Source: Pseudomonadota bacterium (GTDB lineage Bacteria; Pseudomonadota; Alphaproteobacteria; SP197). From it: 64,000 nucleotides of DNA. The notes beneath the pieces are model-generated. The model saw only the letters and a program-made list of their open reading frames with translations, ran no database searches and had not been told where the DNA came from. How positions within the stretch are numbered: the first letter of the stretch is position 1; each line of letters begins with the position of its first letter. The translations under genes were made by a program, and so were the position numbers. Positions 9,098 to 15,588 of this stretch are shown here, piece after piece. Location of the stretch: assembly GCA_039028155.1 (NCBI GenBank), contig JBCCIS010000006.1:74225-138224 (forward strand). Reading direction: 5' to 3'.

Positions 9098-9183
9098 TTC
9101 TTACGCTCCGTCATGTCTCGTTTTCTGGTTGTGGTATGAAATCGGAAAACAGGCGGCTGATCCTCGAAGCGGTTCCAAATCAC

Positions 9184-9687
9184 TCAAAGCTGCGTCGGGT
9201 TCGGCGCGTCTCCGTAAACATCCTTGGGATCGAAGGTCCTCTGTGACTCCGTGAACACGAGTCGTGAAGGCCCGCCTGATGTGCCGCCGAGCTCAACCGA
9301 TCGATAGAAACAGGAACGATAGCCGACATGGCAACTGGCGCCCGAACCGGCAACCTGGACCCGCAGCCATACGGCGTCCTGATCGTCGTCGATGCGCATC
9401 TCGACCACCTGCTGTGTCAGACCACTGGTCGATCCCTTGCGCCAGAGGCGTTGGCGGCTTCGGCTCCAGTAGTGCGCCTCGCCCGTCGCGATCGTTCTCT
9501 GCAGTGCTTCGCCGTTCATGTAGCCCAACATCAGCACGTCACCTGTGTCGGCGTCCGTCGTGATGCAGGGGATCAGTCCGTCGGCATCAAACTTTGGCGC
9601 CAGGTCGAAGCCTTCTTCGACTTGCTCGACCGACATGCGTGATGCGAAGGGCGCCGAAGCCGTCGGGTCGGTGGGTTCAGCGTTCAT
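9184..9687 (-). CDS. hisI: Phosphoribosyl-AMP cyclohydrolase paralog lacking one zinc cysteine (HisI2-like)
   Basis: 167 aa. HisI hydrolyses the N1-C6 bond of phosphoribosyl-AMP in histidine synthesis and normally uses three Cys for zinc plus an Asp-rich magnesium site. Here the usual DCDxD motif reads DDDQD (residues 100-104), so the first zinc cysteine is Asp101. The other two, Cys119 (ASCHVG) and Cys126 (RSCFY), are present. LGYMNGEAL and [13 protein letters not shown] are conserved substrate segments. A Zur-like palindrome lies about 94 nt upstream. HisI2 paralogs under Zur that lost zinc ligands are known. A second, canonical hisI is expected elsewhere. Confidence 0.88.
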   Translation of the reverse strand: MNAEPTDPTASAPFASRMSVEQVEEGFDLAPKFDADGLIPCITTDADTGDVLMLGYMNGEALQRTIATGEAHYWSRSRQRLWRKGSTSGLTQQVVEMRIDDDQDAVWLRVQVAGSGASCHVGYRSCFYRSVELGGTSGGPSRLVFTESQRTFDPKDVYGDAPNPTQL

Positions 9688-9780
9688 GGCGCTAGCGCTC
9701 CTGGACCTTGTTCATGTCAAACACCTACTTGCGACCACCCGGGCGCCCAGTGGCGAAATTGGCTCTTCTTCATCAGAGAT

Positions 9781-9800
9781 TGAAACGTTATAACATTACA
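9781..9800. promoter_or_regulatory. Zur-like operator between divergent hisI2 and sufE
   Basis: The 20 bases TGAAACGTTATAACATTACA form an imperfect inverted repeat (8 of 10 pairs match) centred on GTTATAAC. They match the general GTAATGTTATAAC pattern of proteobacterial Zur boxes. The region is AT-rich compared with its surroundings. It lies between leftward hisI2-dsrE and rightward sufE-orf59-adhC, so one site could repress both transcripts when zinc is sufficient. The Zur protein itself is not in the window. Confidence 0.65.
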
Positions 9801-9827
9801 GTTGTGAACGAAAGGAGAGATGAGGCC

Positions 9828-9878
9828 ATGACGCTCGACTGGAGAGCGGACGGTTCTGCGTGGCAGAGAACCGTCTAG
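9828..9878 (+). CDS. 16-codon leader-like ORF in frame with sufE
   Basis: ATG at 9828 follows a good AAGGAGAG site and encodes MTLDWRADGSAWQRTV, ending in TAG at 9876. The sufE ATG follows immediately at 9879 in the same frame. It may be a translated leader whose terminating ribosomes restart on sufE, or an extended sufE start interrupted by an amber codon. The ribosome-binding site is clearly better than anything directly before 9879. No function is known. Confidence 0.35.
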   Translation: MTLDWRADGSAWQRTV

Positions 9879-10352
9879 ATGGGCGTCCCTCTGCAAGCGA
9901 GGCCGACCTCGGACGAAACAGCGGCGAACGCCCAGCGGTCCATTGTGGAGAGCTTCCAGTGTCTCGAAGACTGGACTGAGCGGTACCAGTATCTGATCGA
10001 ACTGGGGCGCCGGCTGCCGCCATTCCCGGAGGCGAAGCAGATCGAGGCAAACCGATTGTATGGCTGTCAGGCGGGTGTCTGGCTCATCGCTGACTATCGC
10101 AACGGCAAGCTCTATTTCGAGGCGACAAGTGACGCCGCCATCGTCGCCGGGCTCATTGCCCTGCTGCTTCAGGTCTATTCGGGGCGCGAGCCCGATCAAA
10201 TCCTGGCGACCTCGCCGGCGTTCATCGACGAGATCGGTCTCGCCGAGCATCTTTCGCCGCATCGGGCTAACGGCCTGTCGCTCATGCTCGCGCGCATTCG
10301 CTCACTCGCCATGGCCCACGTCGCGGACAACCCGACTGGGGGGCGCGCGTGA
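9879..10352 (+). CDS. sufE: SufE cysteine desulfuration protein
   Basis: 157 aa, slightly longer than typical SufE (about 140). It accepts persulfide sulfur from SufS and passes it to the SufBCD scaffold. The acceptor cysteine is Cys63 in YGCQAGVWL; the preceding DWTERYQYLIELGRRLPPFP is the usual SufE N-terminal region. It lies next to the Zur-like box and opposite hisI2. Its stop overlaps a 59-codon frame by 4 nt, which in turn overlaps adhC. A second SufE within the main suf operon is likely, making this the zinc-starvation copy; that is inference. Confidence 0.88.
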   Translation: MGVPLQARPTSDETAANAQRSIVESFQCLEDWTERYQYLIELGRRLPPFPEAKQIEANRLYGCQAGVWLIADYRNGKLYFEATSDAAIVAGLIALLLQVYSGREPDQILATSPAFIDEIGLAEHLSPHRANGLSLMLARIRSLAMAHVADNPTGGRA

Positions 10353-10528
10353 TCGACCTTGCTCCTTACGACAAGCAGTTTCTGCCGCTTGCCACATCGA
10401 CACCTCGGGCTCACCGGCTGGCGGTTACCGAGGCGTCGGCAACCGCGCATCGCGGGTTTTGTCGTCGGCCACTGACTGAAACCGGCCTTACACCAACATC
10501 ATCGCGAAGACAGGGAGATCCGTTATGA
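10349..10528 (+). CDS. Possible small protein coupled to sufE and adhC (59 aa)
   Basis: GTG at 10349 overlaps the sufE TGA by 4 nt, and its own TGA (10526-10528) overlaps the adhC ATG by 4 nt. The frame fills the sufE-adhC gap exactly. The product begins [20 protein letters not shown] and has one Cys and several Arg, without a recognised domain. The double 4-nt overlap favours a real, translationally coupled gene; the composition of the second half is less protein-like. It may instead be a degraded remnant that maintains ribosome flow. Confidence 0.35.
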   Translation: MIDLAPYDKQFLPLATSTPRAHRLAVTEASATAHRGFCRRPLTETGLTPTSSRRQGDPL

Positions 10529-11688
10529 AAACACGTGCAGCCATCGCATGGGAACCAAACCGTCCCCTCGAAATCGAAGAGATCGACCTTGAAGGTCCAA
10601 AGGAAGGTGAGGTCCTCGTGCGGATCGTCACGACGAGCCTATGTCACACCGACGTCTTCACGCTTTCGGGCGAGGACCCGGAGGGCCGCTTCCCCTGCGT
10701 TCTGGGGCACGAGGGCTGCGGGATCGTTGAGGAGGTGGGAAAGGGCGTAACGTCGGTGGTGCCCGGCGATCACGTGATCCCGCTTTATGTTCCCGAAGAC
10801 CCCGATTGCCCTTACATCCAGTCTGGCAAAACCAATCTGTGCCAGACCATTCGCAAGACCCAGGGCGAGGGTGTCATGCCGGATGGGACATCGCGCTTTT
10901 CCTACAAGGGCAAGCAGATCCTGCACTACATGGGCACCAGCACCTTCAGTGAGTACACGGTTCTGCCCGAGATTTCCGTGGCCAAGATCGCCAAAGAGGC
11001 GCCGCTGTCCAAGGCCTCCGTCATGGGCTGTGCGGTCCCGACAGGGATCGGCGCGGTGCGCAATACCGCCAAGGTCGAGGAAGGCGCGACAGTCGCGGTC
11101 TTTGGCTTGGGTGCCGTCGGCATGGCCGTGATCCAGGGTGCGGTCCTGAAAGGCGCGTCGCGGATCATCGGGATCGACATCAACTCCAACAAGTTCCCCT
11201 TGGCCATGTCGCTGGGGGCGACGGAGTGCGTCAATCCGAATGACCATCCCCAGCCGATCCATGAAGTGCTGATCGACATGACGAATGGCGGGCTGGACTA
11301 CACCTTTGAGGCCGTGGGCAATGTCGACCTGATGCGCTCGGCGCTTGAGGCCTGCCACAAGGGTTGGGGTGAATGCACCGTGATCGGTGTCGCCGGCGCC
11401 GGCCAGGAAATCGCAACGCGGCCTTTCCAGCTCGTCACCGGGCGCGTCTGGCGCGGCACCGCATTCGGCGGCGTTCTTGGCCGCAGCGAACTTCCGGGCA
11501 TGGTCGATGAGTGGCTGCGTGGTGACTTCAGCGTCGACCCTTACATCACCCACCACATGGTCCATAACCAGATCAACACGGCATTCGACCTTTTGAAGGC
11601 GGGCGAGTCGATCCGATCCGTGATCCATTTCCGGCCGGGCGACACCATGACGGTGAACTCGCTGCCTGGAACCTTGGTACCGGAGTAA
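10525..11688 (+). CDS. adhC: Class III alcohol dehydrogenase / S-(hydroxymethyl)glutathione dehydrogenase paralog with altered structural-zinc site
   Basis: 387 aa. The family oxidises S-hydroxymethylglutathione, or reduces S-nitrosoglutathione, with NAD. Catalytic-zinc ligands are present: Cys40 (SLCHTD), His62-Glu63 (GHEG) and Cys169 (MGCAVPTG). The Rossmann motif is FGLGAVGMA. The lobe that normally carries four structural-zinc cysteines (Cys-x2-Cys-x2-Cys-x7-Cys) reads Asp92, Cys95, Ile98, Cys106, so two of four ligands are gone. It lies in the apparent Zur operon after sufE, and is probably a zinc-saving copy. A normal FrmA/AdhC should exist elsewhere. Confidence 0.88.
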   Translation: MKTRAAIAWEPNRPLEIEEIDLEGPKEGEVLVRIVTTSLCHTDVFTLSGEDPEGRFPCVLGHEGCGIVEEVGKGVTSVVPGDHVIPLYVPEDPDCPYIQSGKTNLCQTIRKTQGEGVMPDGTSRFSYKGKQILHYMGTSTFSEYTVLPEISVAKIAKEAPLSKASVMGCAVPTGIGAVRNTAKVEEGATVAVFGLGAVGMAVIQGAVLKGASRIIGIDINSNKFPLAMSLGATECVNPNDHPQPIHEVLIDMTNGGLDYTFEAVGNVDLMRSALEACHKGWGECTVIGVAGAGQEIATRPFQLVTGRVWRGTAFGGVLGRSELPGMVDEWLRGDFSVDPYITHHMVHNQINTAFDLLKAGESIRSVIHFRPGDTMTVNSLPGTLVPE

Positions 11689-11995
11689 GGCCGCACTGGC
11701 CCAAGGCGAATTCCCGACCAGCGGCGGTTCCGGTCTCGGAGTTGCATCGGGTCATGCAAAGGGGGCGAAGGTGGCGGGCGGCGTGTGCTGCTTGCCACCT
11801 CAACCCGGCTGAGTGGATAAATGGGGCGGTTGGCCGGACGTAGTCCTTTTGAGATTGTGCTAGTGCCGGAAGCAGCACACAGCAACGCCCTCACTCCAGG
11901 ACAGACCGTCAGCCACAGAAAAGGTCTGCGATTGGTGTAAGAATCTCGATCCGAAACCGTCTCTATGTCTGTAACGATTGAACATGGAGACGATT
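11689..11995. other. Intergenic region between adhC and the metallothionein gene
   Basis: 307 bases without a credible gene; minus-strand frames here are shadows without domains. The right end carries a candidate ECF promoter (11936-11963). No clear terminator was seen after adhC. Confidence 0.4.
11936..11963 (+). promoter_or_regulatory. Candidate ECF-sigma promoter of the metallothionein/sigma genes
   Basis: TGTAAG (11936-11941), a 16-nt spacer and CGTCTC (11958-11963) fit the TGTAAC-N16-CGTC form used by several alphaproteobacterial ECF sigma factors. The expected start would be near 11970, giving a short leader with GGAGA before the ATG at 11996. The sigma factor encoded two genes on could use it for autoregulation. 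Confidence 0.45.
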
Positions 11996-12154
11996 ATGAC
12001 CACTTCTGATGTCTGCGCCTGCGACAACTGCCCGCCGGCATGCAAATGCGCACACAGCGCCCCTAGCGGCGATCGCTGCTGTTGCGGCGATACCTGCACG
12101 TGTGAGGCCTGTACCTGTGGGCCGTCCTGTGGGTGTTCAAACGCGTCGACTTAA
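11996..12154 (+). CDS. Bacterial metallothionein-like protein, 52 aa with 14 Cys
   Basis: ATG at 11996 has GGAGA upstream and TAA at 12152. The 52-residue product has 14 cysteines in metallothionein spacing: CAC-x2-C, C-x-C, a CCC triplet (28-30), C-x-C-x2-C-x-C (34-41) and C-x-C (45-47). Only one His is present (residue 20) and there are no aromatic residues. It probably binds Zn, Cd or Cu(I) in the cytoplasm. It ends 14 nt before the CorE-like sigma factor and shares the candidate ECF promoter, so it is probably a target of, or co-transcribed with, that sensor. It is too short for standard gene finders. Confidence 0.8.
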   Translation: MTTSDVCACDNCPPACKCAHSAPSGDRCCCGDTCTCEACTCGPSCGCSNAST

Positions 12155-12168
12155 GGTACCCGTTGGGA

Positions 12169-12723
12169 ATGACAGAGTTGGACCGAAGGGCGCGCATTGC
12201 TACAGCATTGCGCGCCCACAGCACGAAGCTTCGGCGCTATGTGGCGTCGCGCGTCCCATCGGACGTGGTCGATGACATATGCCAAGCCGCTGCGCTCCGC
12301 TCTGTCGAGAAGGCTGCGACTTTGCGAGATCCGGAGCGGGTTTTGCCGTGGCTCTACCGCATTCACGCCAATGCCGCGAATGATGCGCTACGCCGGTTGG
12401 CAGCGGACCGCCGGCTACTGGAGGCAGTGGAAAGAGAAGTCGATCCCATCGAAGTACCGGCGGAGCCGGTGTGTGGGTGCAGCGTCGCGCAAACCCGGCA
12501 GCTCAGCGCCAACTACGCATCAATCCTGGAACTCGTTGACATCTGCGGCATGTCGTTAGCCGAGGCAGCCCAAGCACTCGGCATCTCCGTCAACAACGCG
12601 ACTGTACGCCTCCACAGAGCGCGCGCGGCCTTGAAGAAACAGTTGCTCGAGCATTGTGGCGTCACGAGCGTGAACGCATGCGCGGAATGCCGATGCGTGT
12701 TTGACGGGTGCTGCGCAGCCTAA
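12169..12723 (+). CDS. ECF sigma factor with cysteine-rich C-terminus (CorE-like metal-sensing type)
   Basis: 184 aa from ATG at 12169; a GTG at 12133 overlaps the metallothionein frame. The sigma-2 region is at about 13-80 (VDDICQAAALRSVEKA, WLYRIHANAANDALRR) and sigma-4 at about 115-160 (SLAEAAQALGISVNNATVRLHRARAALKK). The linker between them has a CxC pair (Cys102, Cys104), and the tail has six Cys (163, 171, 174, 176, 181, 182). CorE-type ECF factors of Myxococcus use exactly a linker CxC and a C-terminal Cys-rich domain to sense copper or cadmium without an anti-sigma factor. None is encoded here either. The metal is unknown. Confidence 0.82.
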   Translation: MTELDRRARIATALRAHSTKLRRYVASRVPSDVVDDICQAAALRSVEKAATLRDPERVLPWLYRIHANAANDALRRLAADRRLLEAVEREVDPIEVPAEPVCGCSVAQTRQLSANYASILELVDICGMSLAEAAQALGISVNNATVRLHRARAALKKQLLEHCGVTSVNACAECRCVFDGCCAA

Positions 12724-13220
12724 CGCCAGTTACTGGCACGACGTCAAGACATCACGACACGTAGACGGCCCACACCACGAACGCGCGTTTCTTCGTCGAC
12801 GACAGCCAGCACACAGCCTACCGGACCGGCGCCGACGATCATGTAGTCGAATGTCTAGATGTCCATCGTATGTTGGTTCCTGGCCGGCACGAGAACGGAT
12901 TGGAGCCGCCAGAGCCAACCGAATGTGCACGCTCAATCGAGGGCCCAGGAATCCAAAGGCTGCGCCGCACGGGCTTCTTTTTGATGTAAGGCCCCGTGAC
13001 CCGTAGCGCTGGTCGGTGGTTCGCCACATCGTCAACACGTCGACCGGAAGATCGTTGTACGCCGTGTGGATGTTGTTTGGCATGTCCTTGCAGGCTCGAA
13101 ACGTCCAGTGCTATTAGGACTGTTACATTGTAACACTCAACGTTCACTCGATCAGATCCATGTCGCTGCATCTACATAAGCCATTTGATTTTTCGGCGCA
13201 GTTTGGAGAGTGCAAAGACG
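12724..13220. other. Intergenic region between the sigma factor and the COG0523 gene
   Basis: About 500 bases without a supported gene; overlapping frames on both strands lack domains and disagree. It contains the Zur-like inverted repeat at 13121-13135. Confidence 0.4.
13121..13135. promoter_or_regulatory. Second Zur-like inverted repeat, upstream of the COG0523 gene
   Basis: TGTTACATTGTAACA is a perfect 7-bp inverted repeat around one base. GTTA and TAAC are separated by 5 nt, as in the GTTATANTATAAC Zur core. It lies about 86 nt before a small His-rich ORF and about 190 nt before the COG0523 GTPase, a family that is often Zur-controlled. Confidence 0.5.
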
Positions 13221-13331
13221 ATGACGCGAGGCGACCGTCACACCCAAACGCCAATTGATCGCCACGGCAAGACACATCACGCGCGGACTGTTGCGAGCTT
13301 TGGTGTAACCGAAGAACGGCTCACTCCATGA
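13221..13331 (+). CDS. Possible His-rich 36-aa peptide coupled to the COG0523 gene
   Basis: ATG at 13221 has GGAGAG about 10 nt upstream. The 36-codon frame ends in a TGA that overlaps the COG0523 ATG (ATGA). The peptide has four His (positions 7, 15, 19, 20; local RHGKTHHAR). It may be a translated leader or a small metal-binding partner of the GTPase. Support is positional only. Confidence 0.3.
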   Translation: MTRGDRHTQTPIDRHGKTHHARTVASFGVTEERLTP

Positions 13332-14545
13332 ACATTGCTTCGTCGCCAATTCCGATCACCATTCTGAGTGGTTTCCTCGGTGCCGGAAAAACGACACTGC
13401 TGCAGAACCTGCTGGTACAGGCGCGGGAGTTTCAGGATGTGCGCCTGGCCGTGATCGTCAATGAGATGAGCGAACTCGACGTCGATGGCCGCATTCTCGA
13501 CACGAGTGAGGTGTTATCGCGCCGGGATGCGCTTTTTGCTTCCATTCCCGCTGGCAGCATCAGCGGTCCAGAGGGGCTGACGCGCTTTATCGAGGCGGTT
13601 GAAAAGTTCCGCTCTGGCGGCGCAAGCCATATTGTCATCGAAACATCGGGCAGCACGCATCCCTGGCCTCTTTTGGAGGCAATCAGGACCCATCAAGCGG
13701 TGCGGCTTCATGGGTTTCTGTCTGTTGTGGATACCGTCACCCTTGCAGACGATCACGATCTCGGCCGCGCCATTCTGCCTGCCGCCTCGCGCAACCTCTC
13801 CGCCAACCAGCGCGGCATCGAGAACCTGCTGGCCGAGCAGATCATGTTCGCCAACCGTATCCTGCTCAGCAAAATGGATCGAGTTTCGATGGAGCGCCTG
13901 CGCACGGTCGCTGAAGCCATTCACCCGATCAATCCGGGCGCAGATATCATGGGCATGCAATGGGGAAATGTGAAACTGAGCGATGTGCTAGCCATGCCGC
14001 CCTATGATCATGAGCGTGTGGCCACGCTCGGAGCGGAGCTGATGGAATGGGACGAGACACACGGCACCAACTCCATGGACAGCGCTTCGGATTACCAGAT
14101 CGACAGCATTGTGATTCACGATCCCCGCCCCTTCCATCCGCAGCGCCTGTGGGATGTCTACAACCACTATCTGGGCGTGGGCATTTACCGCAGCAAAGGC
14201 TTCTTTTGGTTGCCCACGCGCGACCGCTTGCAGCTGTTGTGGAACCAGACCGCTGGTAGCGTCGGGCTTCAAATCCTCAATTTCTGGAAAGTGGCAACGC
14301 TCGAGGATGAGAGCCTGAACCTTTTGCCGGAAGAACGCGAGGAGATGCGCCGCCGCCTGCAAGGGTTCTCGCCCGATTTCGGCGACCGCCACTGCCACCT
14401 GACGGTAATCGGCGATCGCGACGGGCTGGAGACCTTCGCCAGCGCGCTGCGAGACTGCCTCTGTTCGCCGCAGGAAGTAGCCCAATGGAAAGCCGGACAT
14501 GTCTTTGACGACCCCTGGCCCAAAGCGACCGTCCGTCTGTCTTAA
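13328..14545 (+). CDS. COG0523 (CobW/YeiR/ZigA-like) GTPase lacking the CxCC metal motif
   Basis: 405 aa. P-loop metallochaperone family: Walker A GFLGAGKTT (15-23), IETSG switch-like motif, a G4-like SKMD, and a CobW C-terminal domain (about 245-395). The hallmark GCxCC metal site, expected about 55 residues after the P-loop, reads AGSISGPEG: Ser77, Ser79 and Gly80 replace the three Cys. It may be a regulatory variant, or may bind metal through His (for example the HCHL segment near the C-terminus). It sits behind a Zur-like box in a metal island, fitting zinc allocation under starvation. It can be annotated as a GTP-binding protein only. Confidence 0.85.
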   Translation: MNIASSPIPITILSGFLGAGKTTLLQNLLVQAREFQDVRLAVIVNEMSELDVDGRILDTSEVLSRRDALFASIPAGSISGPEGLTRFIEAVEKFRSGGASHIVIETSGSTHPWPLLEAIRTHQAVRLHGFLSVVDTVTLADDHDLGRAILPAASRNLSANQRGIENLLAEQIMFANRILLSKMDRVSMERLRTVAEAIHPINPGADIMGMQWGNVKLSDVLAMPPYDHERVATLGAELMEWDETHGTNSMDSASDYQIDSIVIHDPRPFHPQRLWDVYNHYLGVGIYRSKGFFWLPTRDRLQLLWNQTAGSVGLQILNFWKVATLEDESLNLLPEEREEMRRRLQGFSPDFGDRHCHLTVIGDRDGLETFASALRDCLCSPQEVAQWKAGHVFDDPWPKATVRLS

Positions 14546-14660
14546 GGGGGTGGCCTCTTAGGTTCCATGGATCGAGACGGGTTGTTCTGATTTCCGCAGT
14601 AACTGAAAACGAGCCATTAATGCCGGACATCTCTGCGGGATCTTGGGTCTTAAGAAGGGA

Positions 14661-14680
14661 CAACGGCAGCGCTGCCGTTG
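14661..14680. repeat. Perfect 20-bp palindrome
   Basis: CAACGGCAGCGCTGCCGTTG reads the same on both strands. It lies about 115 nt after the COG0523 stop and could be a terminator-like cruciform or a protein binding site. No U tract follows. Confidence 0.6.
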
Positions 14681-14704
14681 CGCCAAAAGCGGATCATGGT
14701 TAGA

Positions 14705-14725
14705 TGGAACCGTTCGACGGTTCCA
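14705..14725. repeat. Perfect inverted repeat with 5-nt loop
   Basis: Arms TGGAACCG and CGGTTCCA flank the palindromic TTCGA-containing loop, 24 nt after the 20-bp palindrome. It may act as a transcription terminator for the metal island or as an operator for the GST gene. Confidence 0.55.
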
Positions 14726-14891
14726 CCCCACCATGTGAATCCGATCTCTGTCTGTGAGAGGGGCAGGTTCACCTGCCATGATGTTATCGCGATGCAACTC
14801 CATCAAAACTGGATCTGCTCTAGTCGAGATTCCATGACAATGCCGCTCAAGGCTAAGCCGTCGAAAGCCAACGTTAAACCGGAGGAAACGC

Positions 14892-15539
14892 ATGACCTAC
14901 AAACTGTACAGCTCACCGGGCACGGGCAGCGCCTGCGTCCAAGCCGCGCTGACCGAGATCGGAGCGCCGTTTGAGTTGATTGCCGTCGACTACGATGGCG
15001 GTGACCTGCAATCGGACTGGTTCACCAAAATCAATCCGCGCCAACAGTTGCCCACGCTGCAACTGCGCGACGGGTCGATCATGACCGAAAGCGCCGCGAT
15101 CCTGCTGCATTTGGCCGACGCGCATCCGGAAGCGGGTCTGGCGCCGAAACCGGGCACGGCGGAACGGGCGCAGACGAACCGCTGGTTGCTGTTCGCCGCG
15201 ACAAATCTATACGAAGGCGAGTTGCGGCGCGGCTACGCAGACCGCTATTCGACCGATCCGTCTCATGCAAGCGGCATTGAGGCCGCGGCAACAGAGTACG
15301 CTCGCCGGCACTATAGAATGCTAGAAGAGGAGATCGGCGAGGGCCCCTATCTGTTCGGTGCGGACTTCGGTATCGTCGACATTTACGTCTGGATGCTGAT
15401 GAATTGGTTCGAGGATCCGGTTTGGATGCGTGCCGAAATCCCGAACCTGGTCCGCATGGCAGAGTCCATCATGGCTCGTCCAAACCTCGCCCCCGTGCAC
15501 ATCGCGCATTTCGGTGAAGGACTGGGTGGATCCGAATAA
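14892..15539 (+). CDS. Glutathione S-transferase family protein
   Basis: 215 aa. The thioredoxin-fold N-terminal domain has LYSSPGTGSACVQAAL at the active-site end, where Ser8/9-type residues replace the Tyr of classical GSTs. The glutathione-binding cis-Pro segment is QQLPTLQLRDGSIMTESAAIL (central part LPTL...TESAAI). The C-terminal helical domain ends with the GST-C N-capping region LFGADFGIVDIYVWML. A GGAGG site precedes the ATG. The natural substrate is unknown. A Cys-rich mini-protein often found beside GSTs lies 2 kb away. Confidence 0.9.
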   Translation: MTYKLYSSPGTGSACVQAALTEIGAPFELIAVDYDGGDLQSDWFTKINPRQQLPTLQLRDGSIMTESAAILLHLADAHPEAGLAPKPGTAERAQTNRWLLFAATNLYEGELRRGYADRYSTDPSHASGIEAAATEYARRHYRMLEEEIGEGPYLFGADFGIVDIYVWMLMNWFEDPVWMRAEIPNLVRMAESIMARPNLAPVHIAHFGEGLGGSE

Positions 15540-15588
15540 CCCAGTCGGCGAGTTCACACCGCGACGTCGAGGCACGCCCGACAACAGG

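Larger units (their letters stand above)
14546..14891. other. Intergenic region with two perfect palindromes
   Basis: 346 bases with no supported gene. They hold CAACGGCAGCGCTGCCGTTG (14661-14680) and a TGGAACCG-TTCGA-CGGTTCCA hairpin (14705-14725), listed separately, and a GGAGG site before the GST start. Confidence 0.45.

Noticed and set aside
12730-13083. Minus-strand 117-codon frame in the gap before COG0523
   Set aside because: No ribosome site, no domain, and it overlaps other equally unconvincing frames.
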